NCBI GenBank assembly: GCA_002496845.1
Contig: DALQ01000018.1
Coordinates: forward strand, 1-31,731
Source: Euryarchaeota archaeon UBA495
Lineage (GTDB): Archaea > Thermoplasmatota > Poseidoniia > Poseidoniales > Poseidoniaceae
Direction: 5' to 3'
DNA: 31,731 bases
Below, piece by piece: positions 10,301 through 18,200 of the stretch (the stretch's first letter is position 1; each line of letters opens with the position of its first letter). A program made the position numbers and the translations under genes. The notes below the pieces were generated by a model. That model saw nothing but the letters and a program-made list of their open reading frames with translations, ran no database searches and was not told where the DNA came from.

Positions 10301-13300
10301 TGACCTACGCGGCTTCGACTTGGCTGAACGGCACGGTGTCCGCACCGATGGCTGGCGTCGACTACGACGCTTGGTTGGAGTCTGAGCGTGAGACCGAAGC
10401 CGTGACCCAATTGGAAGTCACGGCCACTGGCGCAGACGGCCTGACGTTCACGGCCATCACGGGCAGTGCCAACACGGACAGTGAAGGCCAGTTCTCGATG
10501 CGCGTGCCCACGGATGCAACCTACTCCTTGACGATGTATTCCATCAGCACCAGCTACGGGCATGGTAGCCTCGTCAACGTCACCGACGGCATGGACGCCC
10601 TCGACATCATCATCGAGCCGACTGAGTTGATCACCGGCACCTTGTGGCACATCGACAACAGCACGTCGTGGAACGATCAGATCCCAGGCTGGATGCCGGT
10701 CGAGATGACCGCGGTCAGCGCAGACGGTGTGGTGTGGCAAGCGACTTCCAACGAGAACGGTGGTTTCCTCTACCATCTCCCAGTTGGCGTTTACGATATC
10801 AGTGTCGTGGACGATGAGACCTACAACGCCACGTCCGATGATGACGTCATCGTGGCCCGCAACCCTGAGCAAGTCCTCGAACCTGCAAGCCTCTACCTCA
10901 ACCCCGGTGGTCACACGCTCATGTTCAACGTCTTCCAAGACGTGGCCGGCGACGGAAACGTCTCCAACGGAAGCATGGTGATGCCCGCCTTCGCCATCGT
11001 GCCCAGCACGGAGCACGGCGAGCGGATCAACGTGACCGCTGACATGTACGCCGCGAACGGCACCTTGTCCGTCGACATTCCGATTGGAACGTACGTCCTC
11101 GAGTTTGAGGCGCAGGACGCTGACTCAGCGAACGCCAGCGATTACGCGCTGATGCCCTCCTCGGTCTTGTCGGCCATCGTCGTCGGCATCCCTGAGCCCG
11201 GCGATGCCATCGATGTGGCCTTGGTTGACGAATGGCGCGTGAACGGTTCGATCACGGACGCCAACGGCTCCGTGCTCCGCCCACAAGGCGACAGCGTGTT
11301 GCTGGTGTCCTCCGATGGTGAAGATTACCGCAGCCTCGACGTGGACGAAAACGGCACCTTCGCTGATTACGTCCCAAGCGGCGATTGGATTGCCGTCATC
11401 GGAGCCTACGAAGGCGATCTCGGTACGGAACTCCTCCGTCAAACCGTGCAAGTCAACGAGAACAGCGCTCGGCTCAACCTCGCCTTGGCGACCGTTGTGG
11501 CCGCAGACGTGCAACTTCACCTCCGTGAAGCTCTGAGCGAACGCAACCTGTCTGGCTTCCGGATGACGTTGGTTTCGGCCGATGGCCTTGGCAACGTGTC
11601 CTTGGACCTGACCGACGACGACGGCCTTGTCACCGAGCCAATGATGCCCGGTACCTGGTCCGTCCACTTGGAACGCCAAGGTGTTCAGGACCGCTGGACC
11701 ATCGACACCTCGGCCACGCCGTTCACGATCTCCACGGGCGAGTCGCTCAATGTGACGGACCTCATGGCAGCCCATGAAGTCGAAATCGGTGGGCGCTTGT
11801 ATTGGGACCTCGACGACGACAACACGCCAGATGCTGATGAGGGTGTCTCAGGCGTGCTGATGAACATCACAAGCCTTGACGGCACGACCTTCGTGTCAAA
11901 TGTGACGTCCGATGACAACGGTGTTTGGCAGCTCTACGTTCCTGTGCGCACCTCCTACGTGGTTGAAGGAAGCAAGGAAGGATTCGCGGACATTGCGTAC
12001 GATCTCGATGGTAACGGTTCCTACGTGGTCAACGACAGTGCGATGTCTGAGGACCTCCAGGTCTCCGTTGGCCTCGTCGACGTCAGCGGTGCGGTCACCG
12101 ACGACGTTGACGCCACCCGCCTCGACGGCGCCACCGTGGTGCTGCAGCCTTCCTCTGGCTTGGCCCGTGACGCGGTCACCGTGACCAACACGGCCTTCGA
12201 TGGCACCACGTTGACGTGGAGCGCGGAAGTCGAACCCGGTGCATGGATCGTCGTCGTTCAACAAGCGAACCTTGGAGAAAACGACGGAGCCGTGGCCATT
12301 GATCTGCTCGATGCAAGCGTCGGCTCTGGTGGTCACCTGAATCAGTCGATGACCATCGGCGGTTTCATCGATTTGCAAACGTCGTGGACGGGCATTGACT
12401 TGCTGGAGTATCACCTTGGCAGCGCTTCTGACGGTGCCTCGATGATCAGCGAGACCCCCACCGTGACGGTGAACCTTGACGGAGATGTGTCGTGGGACGT
12501 GTCCTTGGACGCGAACGGTGCCATCAGCCTCCTCGTGCCCTCTGGCCGCGTCTCCTTTGCCGCGGACATGGTGACGGTTCAACACGCCTTGGCGCTCAAC
12601 ATGAGTTACGAAGGAAGCACCGTGACCAACGTGGCAGCGGATCGTCAAGAACTGACGCTGACGCTCGACCGTCGTGCCGACCGCGACCTTGTGGTCGAGG
12701 TCGGAACCGTGGACGCGGACACCGTTGAATCGTTTACGAACGACGAAAGCGGCGTTGACATTCAGGCCATGCAAGACGGAGCATACGAGCACACCGCCGT
12801 GGAGTTCACGGTGGACGTGACCTACGACGGCACCGAATTCGAGGACGTCTACACCGCCACCGGAAACGCCGGCAATGCCCCCGACGCAGCGGACTGGAGC
12901 GTTGAGTTCTGGAACGAGAGCGGGGACACCTGGCAATCCTCCATCGAGGTCCGCCTCGGCATTGGTGAAGACGCGTCGACGGACGACGTTCCGATGGAAG
13001 CGACCCTGAAGGTCCGAGTGAACCTCCCTGACCAAAACACGTCCATGTCCTTGCAAAACGGACACAGCGTGAACGTCCTTCTGATGACTGAAACCGGAGA
13101 GTTCACCGAACGCTCCGTCACGGTTCGTGTTCCAATCGTCCGTGGATTCGATGTCGAAGCCGTGGACGACCGCGTTGGTATTGGCAGCGGCGACGTCCAG
13201 ACGCTCACCACCATGCTCACCAACACAGGCAACGGTGACGCAACGTACACCTTCGAAGTGGTCCAGAACTACGACGCAACGATGTGGGAAGTGACGCCCG

Positions 13301-13941
13301 CCACGAGCACCATCACGGTGGCCGCAGGCGACAGCCGGTCCCAAGCGTTCAACGTCCGCTCTGACGAGTCCTTCGAAACCGGCGAACTCGAAATCACCGT
13401 GGGTGTTTCAGAAGTTGGTGGCAGCAGCGACAGTCTGACCCTGACCGTGGAATATGCACAGATTTCGCTGCGCGTGAACCAATCCCTTGCAGTTCAGCGC
13501 TCCGACAACACGGCCGAGCAAGAGTCTACGACCATCGTCATCCCTGTGACCAACAGCGGTGAGCGCGACGCCATCGATTCCGTGATCGTGTACGCCCGCC
13601 AGCAAGATGCAGACCAGGAGTACCAACAGGTCACCATCAGCGTGCCTGCGGGCGAGACCGTGGACGCAGCCTTTGATGTCGGCAAGATGACCAACGGAAA
13701 CAAGCGGTTCGAGTTCTACATTGAGGTGACGGGTGACGACGCAGAGTACGCCACCATTGCTGCAGACACAGAAGGAACGGGCGATGAGCCCATCGACTTC
13801 CAGATTCGCTTCAACATTGAGACCACGACAACCAACAACGGCATGGGTCAAACCATCTTGGCCGTGATTGTTGTGGCCATCGTTGGGTTGGTGGTCTGGG
13901 GCGGCTTGAGCATGTCTCGATCCGGAAGCCGACGCTTCTGA
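4339..13941 (+). CDS. aglB: Giant AglB/STT3-type oligosaccharyltransferase with polytopic N-terminal extension and ~1,785-residue Ig-like repeat stalk
   Basis: This 3200-aa protein should transfer a lipid-linked glycan to Asn of N-X-S/T sequons on the outer face of the membrane. Its parts, in order, are: about ten extra membrane segments (12-345); an STT3 core from a helix at about 368-388; the first-loop acidic motif at D405 (GGSDPWYMK); the second acidic motif D520-H-D522 within RSTWANADHDAF; a TIXE-like T728-V-A-E731; a last core helix near 852-870; WWDYG at 953-957; and the usual AglB ending (VKILKFYPGAEMTG) near 1405-1419. About 11-12 beta-sandwich repeats of the carboxypeptidase-regulatory/SdrD-B kind follow (1415-2900), then two NEW3/CARDB-like modules (about 2935-3150) and a membrane helix (about 3173-3190) with a basic end. 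I could not place the DK/MI motif. Typical archaeal AglB proteins are about 600-1000 aa. The frame is uninterrupted. It probably shares an operon with the subtilase 25 bp downstream. Confidence 0.93.
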   Translation: MTTTNETTVSSKALLGLLIAPIAVLLAMLTDQIGGFGLGFENELYPLLIVAVGAMLGRVPSLLAEREVIPASSSTLSLGTILAGAALGFLLVPAIGGNALVGLLFAVNIIGTHVLLDSKRAEWATMLAFSSIGLLFGMVAAATTASTGLVTPEFSFEGQTASTINEYREALGFVFFSVWIMFSVLGALVAVLARGVLSEPGTGWFDHLSEVDGPWDRSSLPLQVALLVWVISHALTLVQFHRVEMFDRLALTGVEGYQGHFSVWAAVLTGIVALVVASMVAERWFTRAMTLASMWGLYLVSSAYEMGMWGDVESESSMAPIVWFGVTFFIGLAIYSISTNKTWGGWSNRSEDAPSGARSFWSAHWSQVLVASAFIMAFVIRSQWYIVPAMNGYGTGGWDLTGGSDPWYMKRVVDYIMMQNAHLVFDADRFYPIGGINPRPPLFVWSIALLAMILEPFLATPEDAVWWAMVSIPAIFGALIVFPVAAIARDHVSKPAAVVAAWLIAMMPGHISRSTWANADHDAFVMFFMALGFMWFLRAMAAGGDERLTRSTDARPYSVLCAFGDVAKHRRFAVVNAALAGVAFGVVALGWKGFVVAPSILFVGYVYIVATNMFRNRDSTTLNMLMLTMLCTTLLLAMPFYAYPGMDLVFSGTGLQPLLFVLGFTTAIAYVTTGFRDKPWLLVLGSLTGAAIVFVVVIWLLQFFEQSNAFNVLFTGAGYFTKTKIFGTVAEANAPDRGMLFASFGPIVFILALSMGIIALWRGTRQRRHEHIFMATWVLLAIFMSWTAARFIFNATPALAVLGAWGAVGLWGWSGTKEMSRKMRRLGVRTPADRIAATRKAVWRTPQFSAIMLVLIMLGGQHMTYGLDAGIPGSSPAEDDIDETLFNIVPDILRWDVAGFSFLNPTGYEDGGMRYLGSFGSSFNQQGWNDAYAWLAEQDADDAYSEKPAFVSWWDYGFQALTSGDHPSVSDNFQSGIPATGNMLLARGEADLAAMWFWQLAEADRMYASDRGYTTIFTPAFDAILQDHLTDAQYNALLDINDGTDFTDVTRLIEGEERDLSLPVEVLDASFFVVQTNRDTVMTQGHKLNDDGTSSSDDRWRLWKDGEVLACAESLASSCDGTDFLSQEDANRTFNNNVRLTTDTTFEVTHYVFGDYWYTADLAEEFNSVSTHIHRSNARLAMTVQLLVQGLSETNMMELYTSVIGLEGQYTVQDYEGAPGQTVDRDHEIRYFAVDNRLYPRAGRYTADAQYNGGQPMGIFAAPTILSGQDPTTFLTEVYETQRGAFSDEMTREEVDEAIRQDVLNQQAGAEIDPVQIIDVRADHTAEFFDTMVARAYVGYGASTLGVASAGSNPQPAQHFGQSGSPGTFMSQALPLPGAMMNHFVLANYNDDTTVENSYGQANSMVKILKFYPGAEMTGQVTFADDGQPLENVRLLIERDAFSGESGEDLDEDTYWIPIGSVDTDAEGRYSFLAPAGHIRVSAFIGEYEPTAARNAIQDGSFTENLGDILAEYNDDRTVNDITAILGEVANMTWVGESHVNVSADEANREVSFDRTTDVSVASSGVSGVVTWIGDDSFAGEPLVDTTFILRDIWSYTDNHTVITNNGSFTTDETRILQGTGEVTFTENGTFESDGVAVARGFTGTYTRQLTGDRIHTANGTWTGRGIIDGWVSEADLVNATDCLDNNARTPDNATVCTMTGAENATKYLFEGTVEASGRVETLSPTVVVRDVVGQTFEGAGVFEGIGTLNGTGLFVGQGDFSGPMVQPGSFYKTGLLPGVYNMVAVLPNGRNVLLPDPVEVGVEASYDLAMTMPGAVFADVLEDMDGNVLADTIIEMVDTGLGLDAAVTIVTDENGSFSQGPIPSGEYYYRVDVDNDGWYEINATFSVQDEPQNITLAYPVPPMTDVTIQLEAPFGNDGQPTLDVANRTVTLTNDAPELDPYVVVSDENGVVYAEVPIGMYTVSDDGDADQLLLARLEVGEDDFTTTMTYAASTWLNGTVSAPMAGVDYDAWLESERETEAVTQLEVTATGADGLTFTAITGSANTDSEGQFSMRVPTDATYSLTMYSISTSYGHGSLVNVTDGMDALDIIIEPTELITGTLWHIDNSTSWNDQIPGWMPVEMTAVSADGVVWQATSNENGGFLYHLPVGVYDISVVDDETYNATSDDDVIVARNPEQVLEPASLYLNPGGHTLMFNVFQDVAGDGNVSNGSMVMPAFAIVPSTEHGERINVTADMYAANGTLSVDIPIGTYVLEFEAQDADSANASDYALMPSSVLSAIVVGIPEPGDAIDVALVDEWRVNGSITDANGSVLRPQGDSVLLVSSDGEDYRSLDVDENGTFADYVPSGDWIAVIGAYEGDLGTELLRQTVQVNENSARLNLALATVVAADVQLHLREALSERNLSGFRMTLVSADGLGNVSLDLTDDDGLVTEPMMPGTWSVHLERQGVQDRWTIDTSATPFTISTGESLNVTDLMAAHEVEIGGRLYWDLDDDNTPDADEGVSGVLMNITSLDGTTFVSNVTSDDNGVWQLYVPVRTSYVVEGSKEGFADIAYDLDGNGSYVVNDSAMSEDLQVSVGLVDVSGAVTDDVDATRLDGATVVLQPSSGLARDAVTVTNTAFDGTTLTWSAEVEPGAWIVVVQQANLGENDGAVAIDLLDASVGSGGHLNQSMTIGGFIDLQTSWTGIDLLEYHLGSASDGASMISETPTVTVNLDGDVSWDVSLDANGAISLLVPSGRVSFAADMVTVQHALALNMSYEGSTVTNVAADRQELTLTLDRRADRDLVVEVGTVDADTVESFTNDESGVDIQAMQDGAYEHTAVEFTVDVTYDGTEFEDVYTATGNAGNAPDAADWSVEFWNESGDTWQSSIEVRLGIGEDASTDDVPMEATLKVRVNLPDQNTSMSLQNGHSVNVLLMTETGEFTERSVTVRVPIVRGFDVEAVDDRVGIGSGDVQTLTTMLTNTGNGDATYTFEVVQNYDATMWEVTPATSTITVAAGDSRSQAFNVRSDESFETGELEITVGVSEVGGSSDSLTLTVEYAQISLRVNQSLAVQRSDNTAEQESTTIVIPVTNSGERDAIDSVIVYARQQDADQEYQQVTISVPAGETVDAAFDVGKMTNGNKRFEFYIEVTGDDAEYATIAADTEGTGDEPIDFQIRFNIETTTTNNGMGQTILAVIVVAIVGLVVWGGLSMSRSGSRRF
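8581..13800 (+). repeat. Region of ~11-12 degenerate Ig-like protein repeats within the oligosaccharyltransferase
   Basis: Each unit is about 90-130 residues and reads as G-x-V/I...(variable)...TD/DENG-x-F/Y...P-x-G-x-Y/W-x-V. Good examples begin near nt 8581, 9781, 10315, 10621, 11230, 11500 and 11773; the last (GGRLYWDLDDDNTPDADEGVSG) is like an SdrD B domain. The repeats are conserved only as protein pattern. I see no near-identical DNA copies, so this is an old expansion rather than a recent tandem duplication. Confidence 0.75.
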
Positions 13942-13966
13942 AGGGCAACACGCCTTCAAATGCGAG

Positions 13967-15160
13967 ATGGGGCAAATGACAGCCGTGAGGCCGTCGGCGC
14001 TGGATGGAATGGAGTTCCTGCCGGAACCCGGGGAACCCCGGATTCTGACCGCAGTGGACCCTTCTGCTGTGCAACACGAGGCCCAATGGCGCTCTGAGGT
14101 CATGGGCTGGGCCCCTGCGCTGGTCACTTCCGTGCCCATGCGCCGTCGCCAAGTGGCTCGTTCCTCGCTCGGTCTTGTCATCCTCCTGATTTTGGTCGGC
14201 ATCGTCGCGAGCCAGGGATGGTTCCTCGTGGAAATCCCACTCGGAGATTCAGAATGGGCGTTTGAGGACACTGGCCTTCGTGAGCTTGCTGACGAGGGCT
14301 ACGACGGCACCGGTGTACGCGTTTGTGTCGTCGACACTGGTGTTGACACGACGCACTCCGCCCTCGAGGGTCAACGCGTGGAGTTCCGTGACTTTGTCGG
14401 GACTTCTTCTGAGCCACTTGATCGGGGTGCTACAGCCCATGGGACGATGATGGTTGGCCTCATGGTCGCCGATGGGCATCAGAAAGGCGCCGTGCCGGGC
14501 ATCACCTTGGGCGTGGCTGCTGCGCTTTCGGGCGATGTCGACGGTGACAACACCGGCGATGACCTGATCGTGGCGGAGGCCATCGATTGGTGCAGGACCG
14601 GCTTTGATGCTGATCTCATTTCGCTCTCCCTCGGCGGAGAACGAATGGACGGTGAACGAGACGTGGTGGTTTCCTCCGTACGCAGGGCCTTGGACGAAGG
14701 CGTGTATGTGGTGGCCGCAGCGGGCAATGACGGTGGCCAAGATGACGACGGACAAGTGGCCTCTCCTGCATTTCTGCCTCGCGTCATCGCCGTTGGGGCT
14801 TCCAACGAATCCGGCGCCATCTGGAGCAATTCTTCCCGCGGTGACGGCAGCGGTGATGCTCCAAACCAGAAACCAGAGGTGGTCGCTCCTGGCGTGAACG
14901 TCATTTCAACAGGATCAGACGATGCATGGTACGCTTCCAGCGGCACCTCCGTGTCCACCGTCTTGGTCAGTTCAGCCCTTGCGATGATCTTGGAAGCGCA
15001 CCCAGAACTCATGGTTGAGGACGATCGTTGCATTGAACACGTCAAATTCGCCCTCCGCGAAGCACTTGGAAGCCCCCATGACCCGAGCACCGGGTACGGG
15101 ATGCTGGACGCGAAAGCATGGTTTGAGCAAGTCGATCCAACGTGTCCCTCGGCGGAATGA
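13967..15160 (+). CDS. Membrane-anchored subtilisin-like serine protease (S8 family)
   Basis: This 397-aa protein has a cytoplasmic N-terminus of about 66 residues ending in MRRRQVARSS, one membrane helix (about 67-88), then an extracellular subtilase domain. The catalytic triad is visible: D123 in VVDTGVDTTH, H158 in GATAHGTMMVG and S328 in SSGTSVST; the oxyanion Asn is N254 in AAAGND. A DGDNTGDD loop (192-199) may bind calcium. There is no recognisable I9-type propeptide between the helix and the catalytic domain, which is unusual for a secreted subtilase. ATG 13967 is used, 25 bp after the oligosaccharyltransferase stop; ATG 13976 is an alternative. The position suggests co-transcription, with processing of surface proteins at the membrane as the inferred role. 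It lacks a C-terminal domain and ends near a Cys (PTCPSAE). Confidence 0.95.
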   Translation: MGQMTAVRPSALDGMEFLPEPGEPRILTAVDPSAVQHEAQWRSEVMGWAPALVTSVPMRRRQVARSSLGLVILLILVGIVASQGWFLVEIPLGDSEWAFEDTGLRELADEGYDGTGVRVCVVDTGVDTTHSALEGQRVEFRDFVGTSSEPLDRGATAHGTMMVGLMVADGHQKGAVPGITLGVAAALSGDVDGDNTGDDLIVAEAIDWCRTGFDADLISLSLGGERMDGERDVVVSSVRRALDEGVYVVAAAGNDGGQDDDGQVASPAFLPRVIAVGASNESGAIWSNSSRGDGSGDAPNQKPEVVAPGVNVISTGSDDAWYASSGTSVSTVLVSSALAMILEAHPELMVEDDRCIEHVKFALREALGSPHDPSTGYGMLDAKAWFEQVDPTCPSAE

Positions 15161-15183
15161 ACCGTTGTGTCAGGTGCAGTTTT

Positions 15184-15206
15184 GATGTATCAGAAATTGA
15201 TACATC
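15184..15206. promoter_or_regulatory. Perfect 9-bp inverted repeat, probable operator
   Basis: The arms GATGTATCA (15184-15192) and TGATACATC (15198-15206) are exact reverse complements around the 5-bp centre GAAAT. It lies 24 bp after the subtilase stop, about 45 bp before a TATA-like box and about 80 bp before the next gene, in a clearly AT-rich patch of a GC-rich region. The dyad fits a dimeric transcription factor site upstream of a promoter. A transcription terminator for the preceding genes is the alternative, but only four T residues adjoin it, and they precede the stem. Confidence 0.6.
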
Positions 15207-15250
15207 CAATGGATTACGATACTATGGGTGGCGCAAAAAGCCCCACAGCG

Positions 15251-15256
15251 TTATAT
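15251..15256 (+). promoter_or_regulatory. Probable TATA box of the beta-helix surface protein gene
   Basis: TTATAT lies 38 bp before GTG 15289 and 29 bp before GTG 15280. The expected transcript start near 15278-15281 gives a leaderless or very short-leader mRNA. This supports a start later than ATG 15142. Apart from this box and the inverted repeat, nothing recognisable lies in the gap 15161-15288. Confidence 0.5.
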
Positions 15257-15288
15257 CCGGTCTGGGCAACGCAGACACGGTGGATACC

Positions 15289-18200
15289 GTGTCGAAGTCA
15301 CGCCCCTTCAGCAGCCTTTCCCTTGTGACCATCCTCTTGCTGTCTTTGATGGTTGGGATGGTCACCGTCCCAACCGTTTCTGCAAACAACGAGACCAAGG
15401 CTGGCATCGTTGTCGGCACTGAAACGTGGTCTGGAACCCACACGCTGACCGGGAACGTGACGGTGGCCGAAGGTGCCAAGCTGGTCATCAACGCTGGCAC
15501 GACCGTCAACGTCCCTGCAGGAAAATACCTGCAGATCCGCGGTGCCATCTGCGCAGGTGACGCCGCCTGTGGTGCAACGCAAGGCAGCACAAGTTCTCCT
15601 GTTCGTTTCCTGTGGGGAACTCCAGCGGACTCCACGGCCTACGGATGGTGCTACTCCCCCGGTGGTCAAGTCCCTCTCTACAACCAAGACGCGGCCTGCG
15701 GCGGTGGAATGATTGTGCGTGATACGATCGACGAGGCCCTGACCAGCCTGAACTTCGTCCACTTCGAGAAAGCCTACGGCATTCCCATTTACTCCGCGAA
15801 CGCCCAGAAGTGGTTGTTTGGTGCGCTGATTTTCGACGGAGCCAGCATGGACGCAAACGGCCTGTCGTTCACGGACATCAACACCAGCAACATCATCGCC
15901 GTGAACGCGGCGTCTCCGACGATCACCAACTCTGCATTCACCCTCGGTGTGGACGAGCAGTCCTACAAGGCCGCCTCCATCCAGGCCTACGGTGCTGGGC
16001 TTGGCATCCTCTCGACGATGCAGGTTGCAGACTCCACCTTCACCGGAGACACCGAAGCTCAGTGTGGCAACCAAGGCGGTGGATTTTCGGTGGTCTACAC
16101 CGAGGACTCCTACATTCGCTTGGACCGTTTGGACATCAGCGACAACGCCTACGGCGTTTTCATGCGTGGCACATCAGGGTGGCTGACCAACTCGACGGTG
16201 GACACCCTCTGCAACGCCATCGACACCAACTCGTTCAAGCAAACCGGTGACATTCAGCACATGCTCTACATCGACGACAACGAGATCACGACTGGCGAAG
16301 GTGCGGGCATCACCGCGTACGACGGTGCACGCGTCTCTGCTACGGGGAACACCATCTCAGGAGCAAGCAGCGGTTCGGGCTTCGGTATCCGCTCCTCGTA
16401 CGTTGAAATTTACAACAACGACATCGGCCCGATTGAGGGTTACAACGGCTTGTGGATTTACGGCTCCTCGGACGTCATTGCCGAGAACAACACGATTCAC
16501 GACACCACGTTTGAACCGGTGGTGCTCGGCGAATACCACTACAAGGACCAAGGCTGGAGCGTCCCTGCTCCCAGCGCGAACCGCATGTATTTCGCCAACA
16601 ACATCATCGAGAACAACTCCGGAACATGCAACTCCAACTACATGTACGGCGGCGATTTCCCTTGCCCCGCCATTCACGTGTTCATGGCCAGCGCCACCAT
16701 CGAAGACAACCGCGTGACCAACAACCAAGGTGACGCGATTCGCGTCAACGGTGGCATCGTGAACGTGCAAGGCAACTCGATGGAGACCGGCGACTTCGCC
16801 GTGCGCATTTCTCAATTTGACGACAACTACGGCAACAAGTATGGATCCATCGGTTACTTCTCCGACAACACGTGGACCAACGCCTCCCAAGTCTACAACG
16901 TGACCGAATCGCGCATCACCGTCCAATCAGAGTACATCCCAGACGTCAACTCAGGGTACCCAGTGATGCTGGCTTGGGAGGGTGCCGAGTGCCCGTACGT
17001 GACCAACGAATGCCTGCAACTCCCCGTGTCCGCAGAGCTTCCCCCACGCGACATGCCCCTGGCCATCGAATTGGTGACCAACTCGACCGTCTTCTCTTAC
17101 GCAGATCTGCAAAACTTCGACACCTCGAAGATTTTCGTGCAGAATCAAAACTCAGAGTGGGGCACGCAAGTTCGCATGGGTGAATTGGTTCGCTATCAGG
17201 TCAAAGCAGCCGGTTCGAACGTGGCTGATGCAACCGTCGTCATCCGTGACTCCGTTGGTTTGCCCCTCTACGAATTGGAAACCGACCCCTTCGGATTCAC
17301 CGACTTCGTCTCGCTTCCAAGCGACTTCCTGATTGACCGCAACTGGAACCACATCGTGGGAGACACCTCGGTTGACGTTCCCGGGACGCCTGCTGTGGAA
17401 TCCATCGACGAGAACTCTTGCGCCGACGGTTACGACAACGACGGTGACACCAAGGTGGACTCGGCAGACGAAGACTGCACCAACGGCCGTGAACAGGCCT
17501 TCTACACGGTTGAAGCCTACAAATTCGGCAAGGGCGAGAAGACCTTCTCGTTCACCCTGACCGGAGGCGTTGATGACATCATCAACCTCGACAACCTCCG
17601 TCCAAGCGTTGTCGTCGATCAGCTCGACGGCGCTTCCTTCGCGACCACCGTCACCTTGACCGGTTCGGCATGGGACGGCATCGCAGGAAGCGGAAGCCCC
17701 GGAGAATATGCGCTCGACCAAATCGCGTACGAGAAGCAATTCGGCATCGTGAAGCGCGTCGAAGTGCAACCACCAGGCAGTCAGTCGTGGTACTCCGCCA
17801 CCGACACGTCCGGTGCAAACGGTGTCATCACCAAGGACAACCACCCCTTCAAGAGCTGGTCCTTTGAGTGGGACCTTTCCGGTCACCCTGAAGGCGAAAG
17901 CGACGTGACTTTCCGCGTCCGTTCCTTTGACGGATTGGACAACTCAGTCCAAGAAACCCGGAAGTACAAACTCAACCTCGTGGCCCCCACCCTCATTCTG
18001 AACGAGCCTCTCGACGGTTCAACGCACCGAAACGGCAAGGTGCTCTTCACCGGGACGGCCTCGGATCCATACGTGGGCGTTCAGGGTTCCGACATCCAAC
18101 AGATTTGGTTCAACATCACCGGGCCCAACGACTACTTCTCGCACCTGTACACCCCTGGCCAGACCGCTTGGGAATACCAGTGGAACTTCGAGGATCTGCC

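Noticed and set aside
8839..11016. 725-residue minus-strand open frame opposite the repeat stalk
   Set aside because: It is Val/Gly/His-rich shadow sequence, phase-locked to the plus-strand Asp/Thr/Asn codons (gac, acc and aac read in antisense as gtc, ggt and gtt). No start signal or family pattern.
11896..13344. 482-residue minus-strand open frame
   Set aside because: Same shadow effect as the other antisense frames; composition is unlike the real proteins of this window.
15161..15210. Inverted repeat as an intrinsic terminator
   Set aside because: No oligo-T tract follows the stem on the plus strand (only TTTT precedes it), and position relative to the TATA-like box favours an operator; not fully excluded.
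15142..15288. ATG 15142 as the start of the beta-helix surface protein
   Set aside because: It would overlap the subtilase by 19 bp, translate through the inverted repeat and TATA-like box, and put 49 extra residues before a normal signal peptide.
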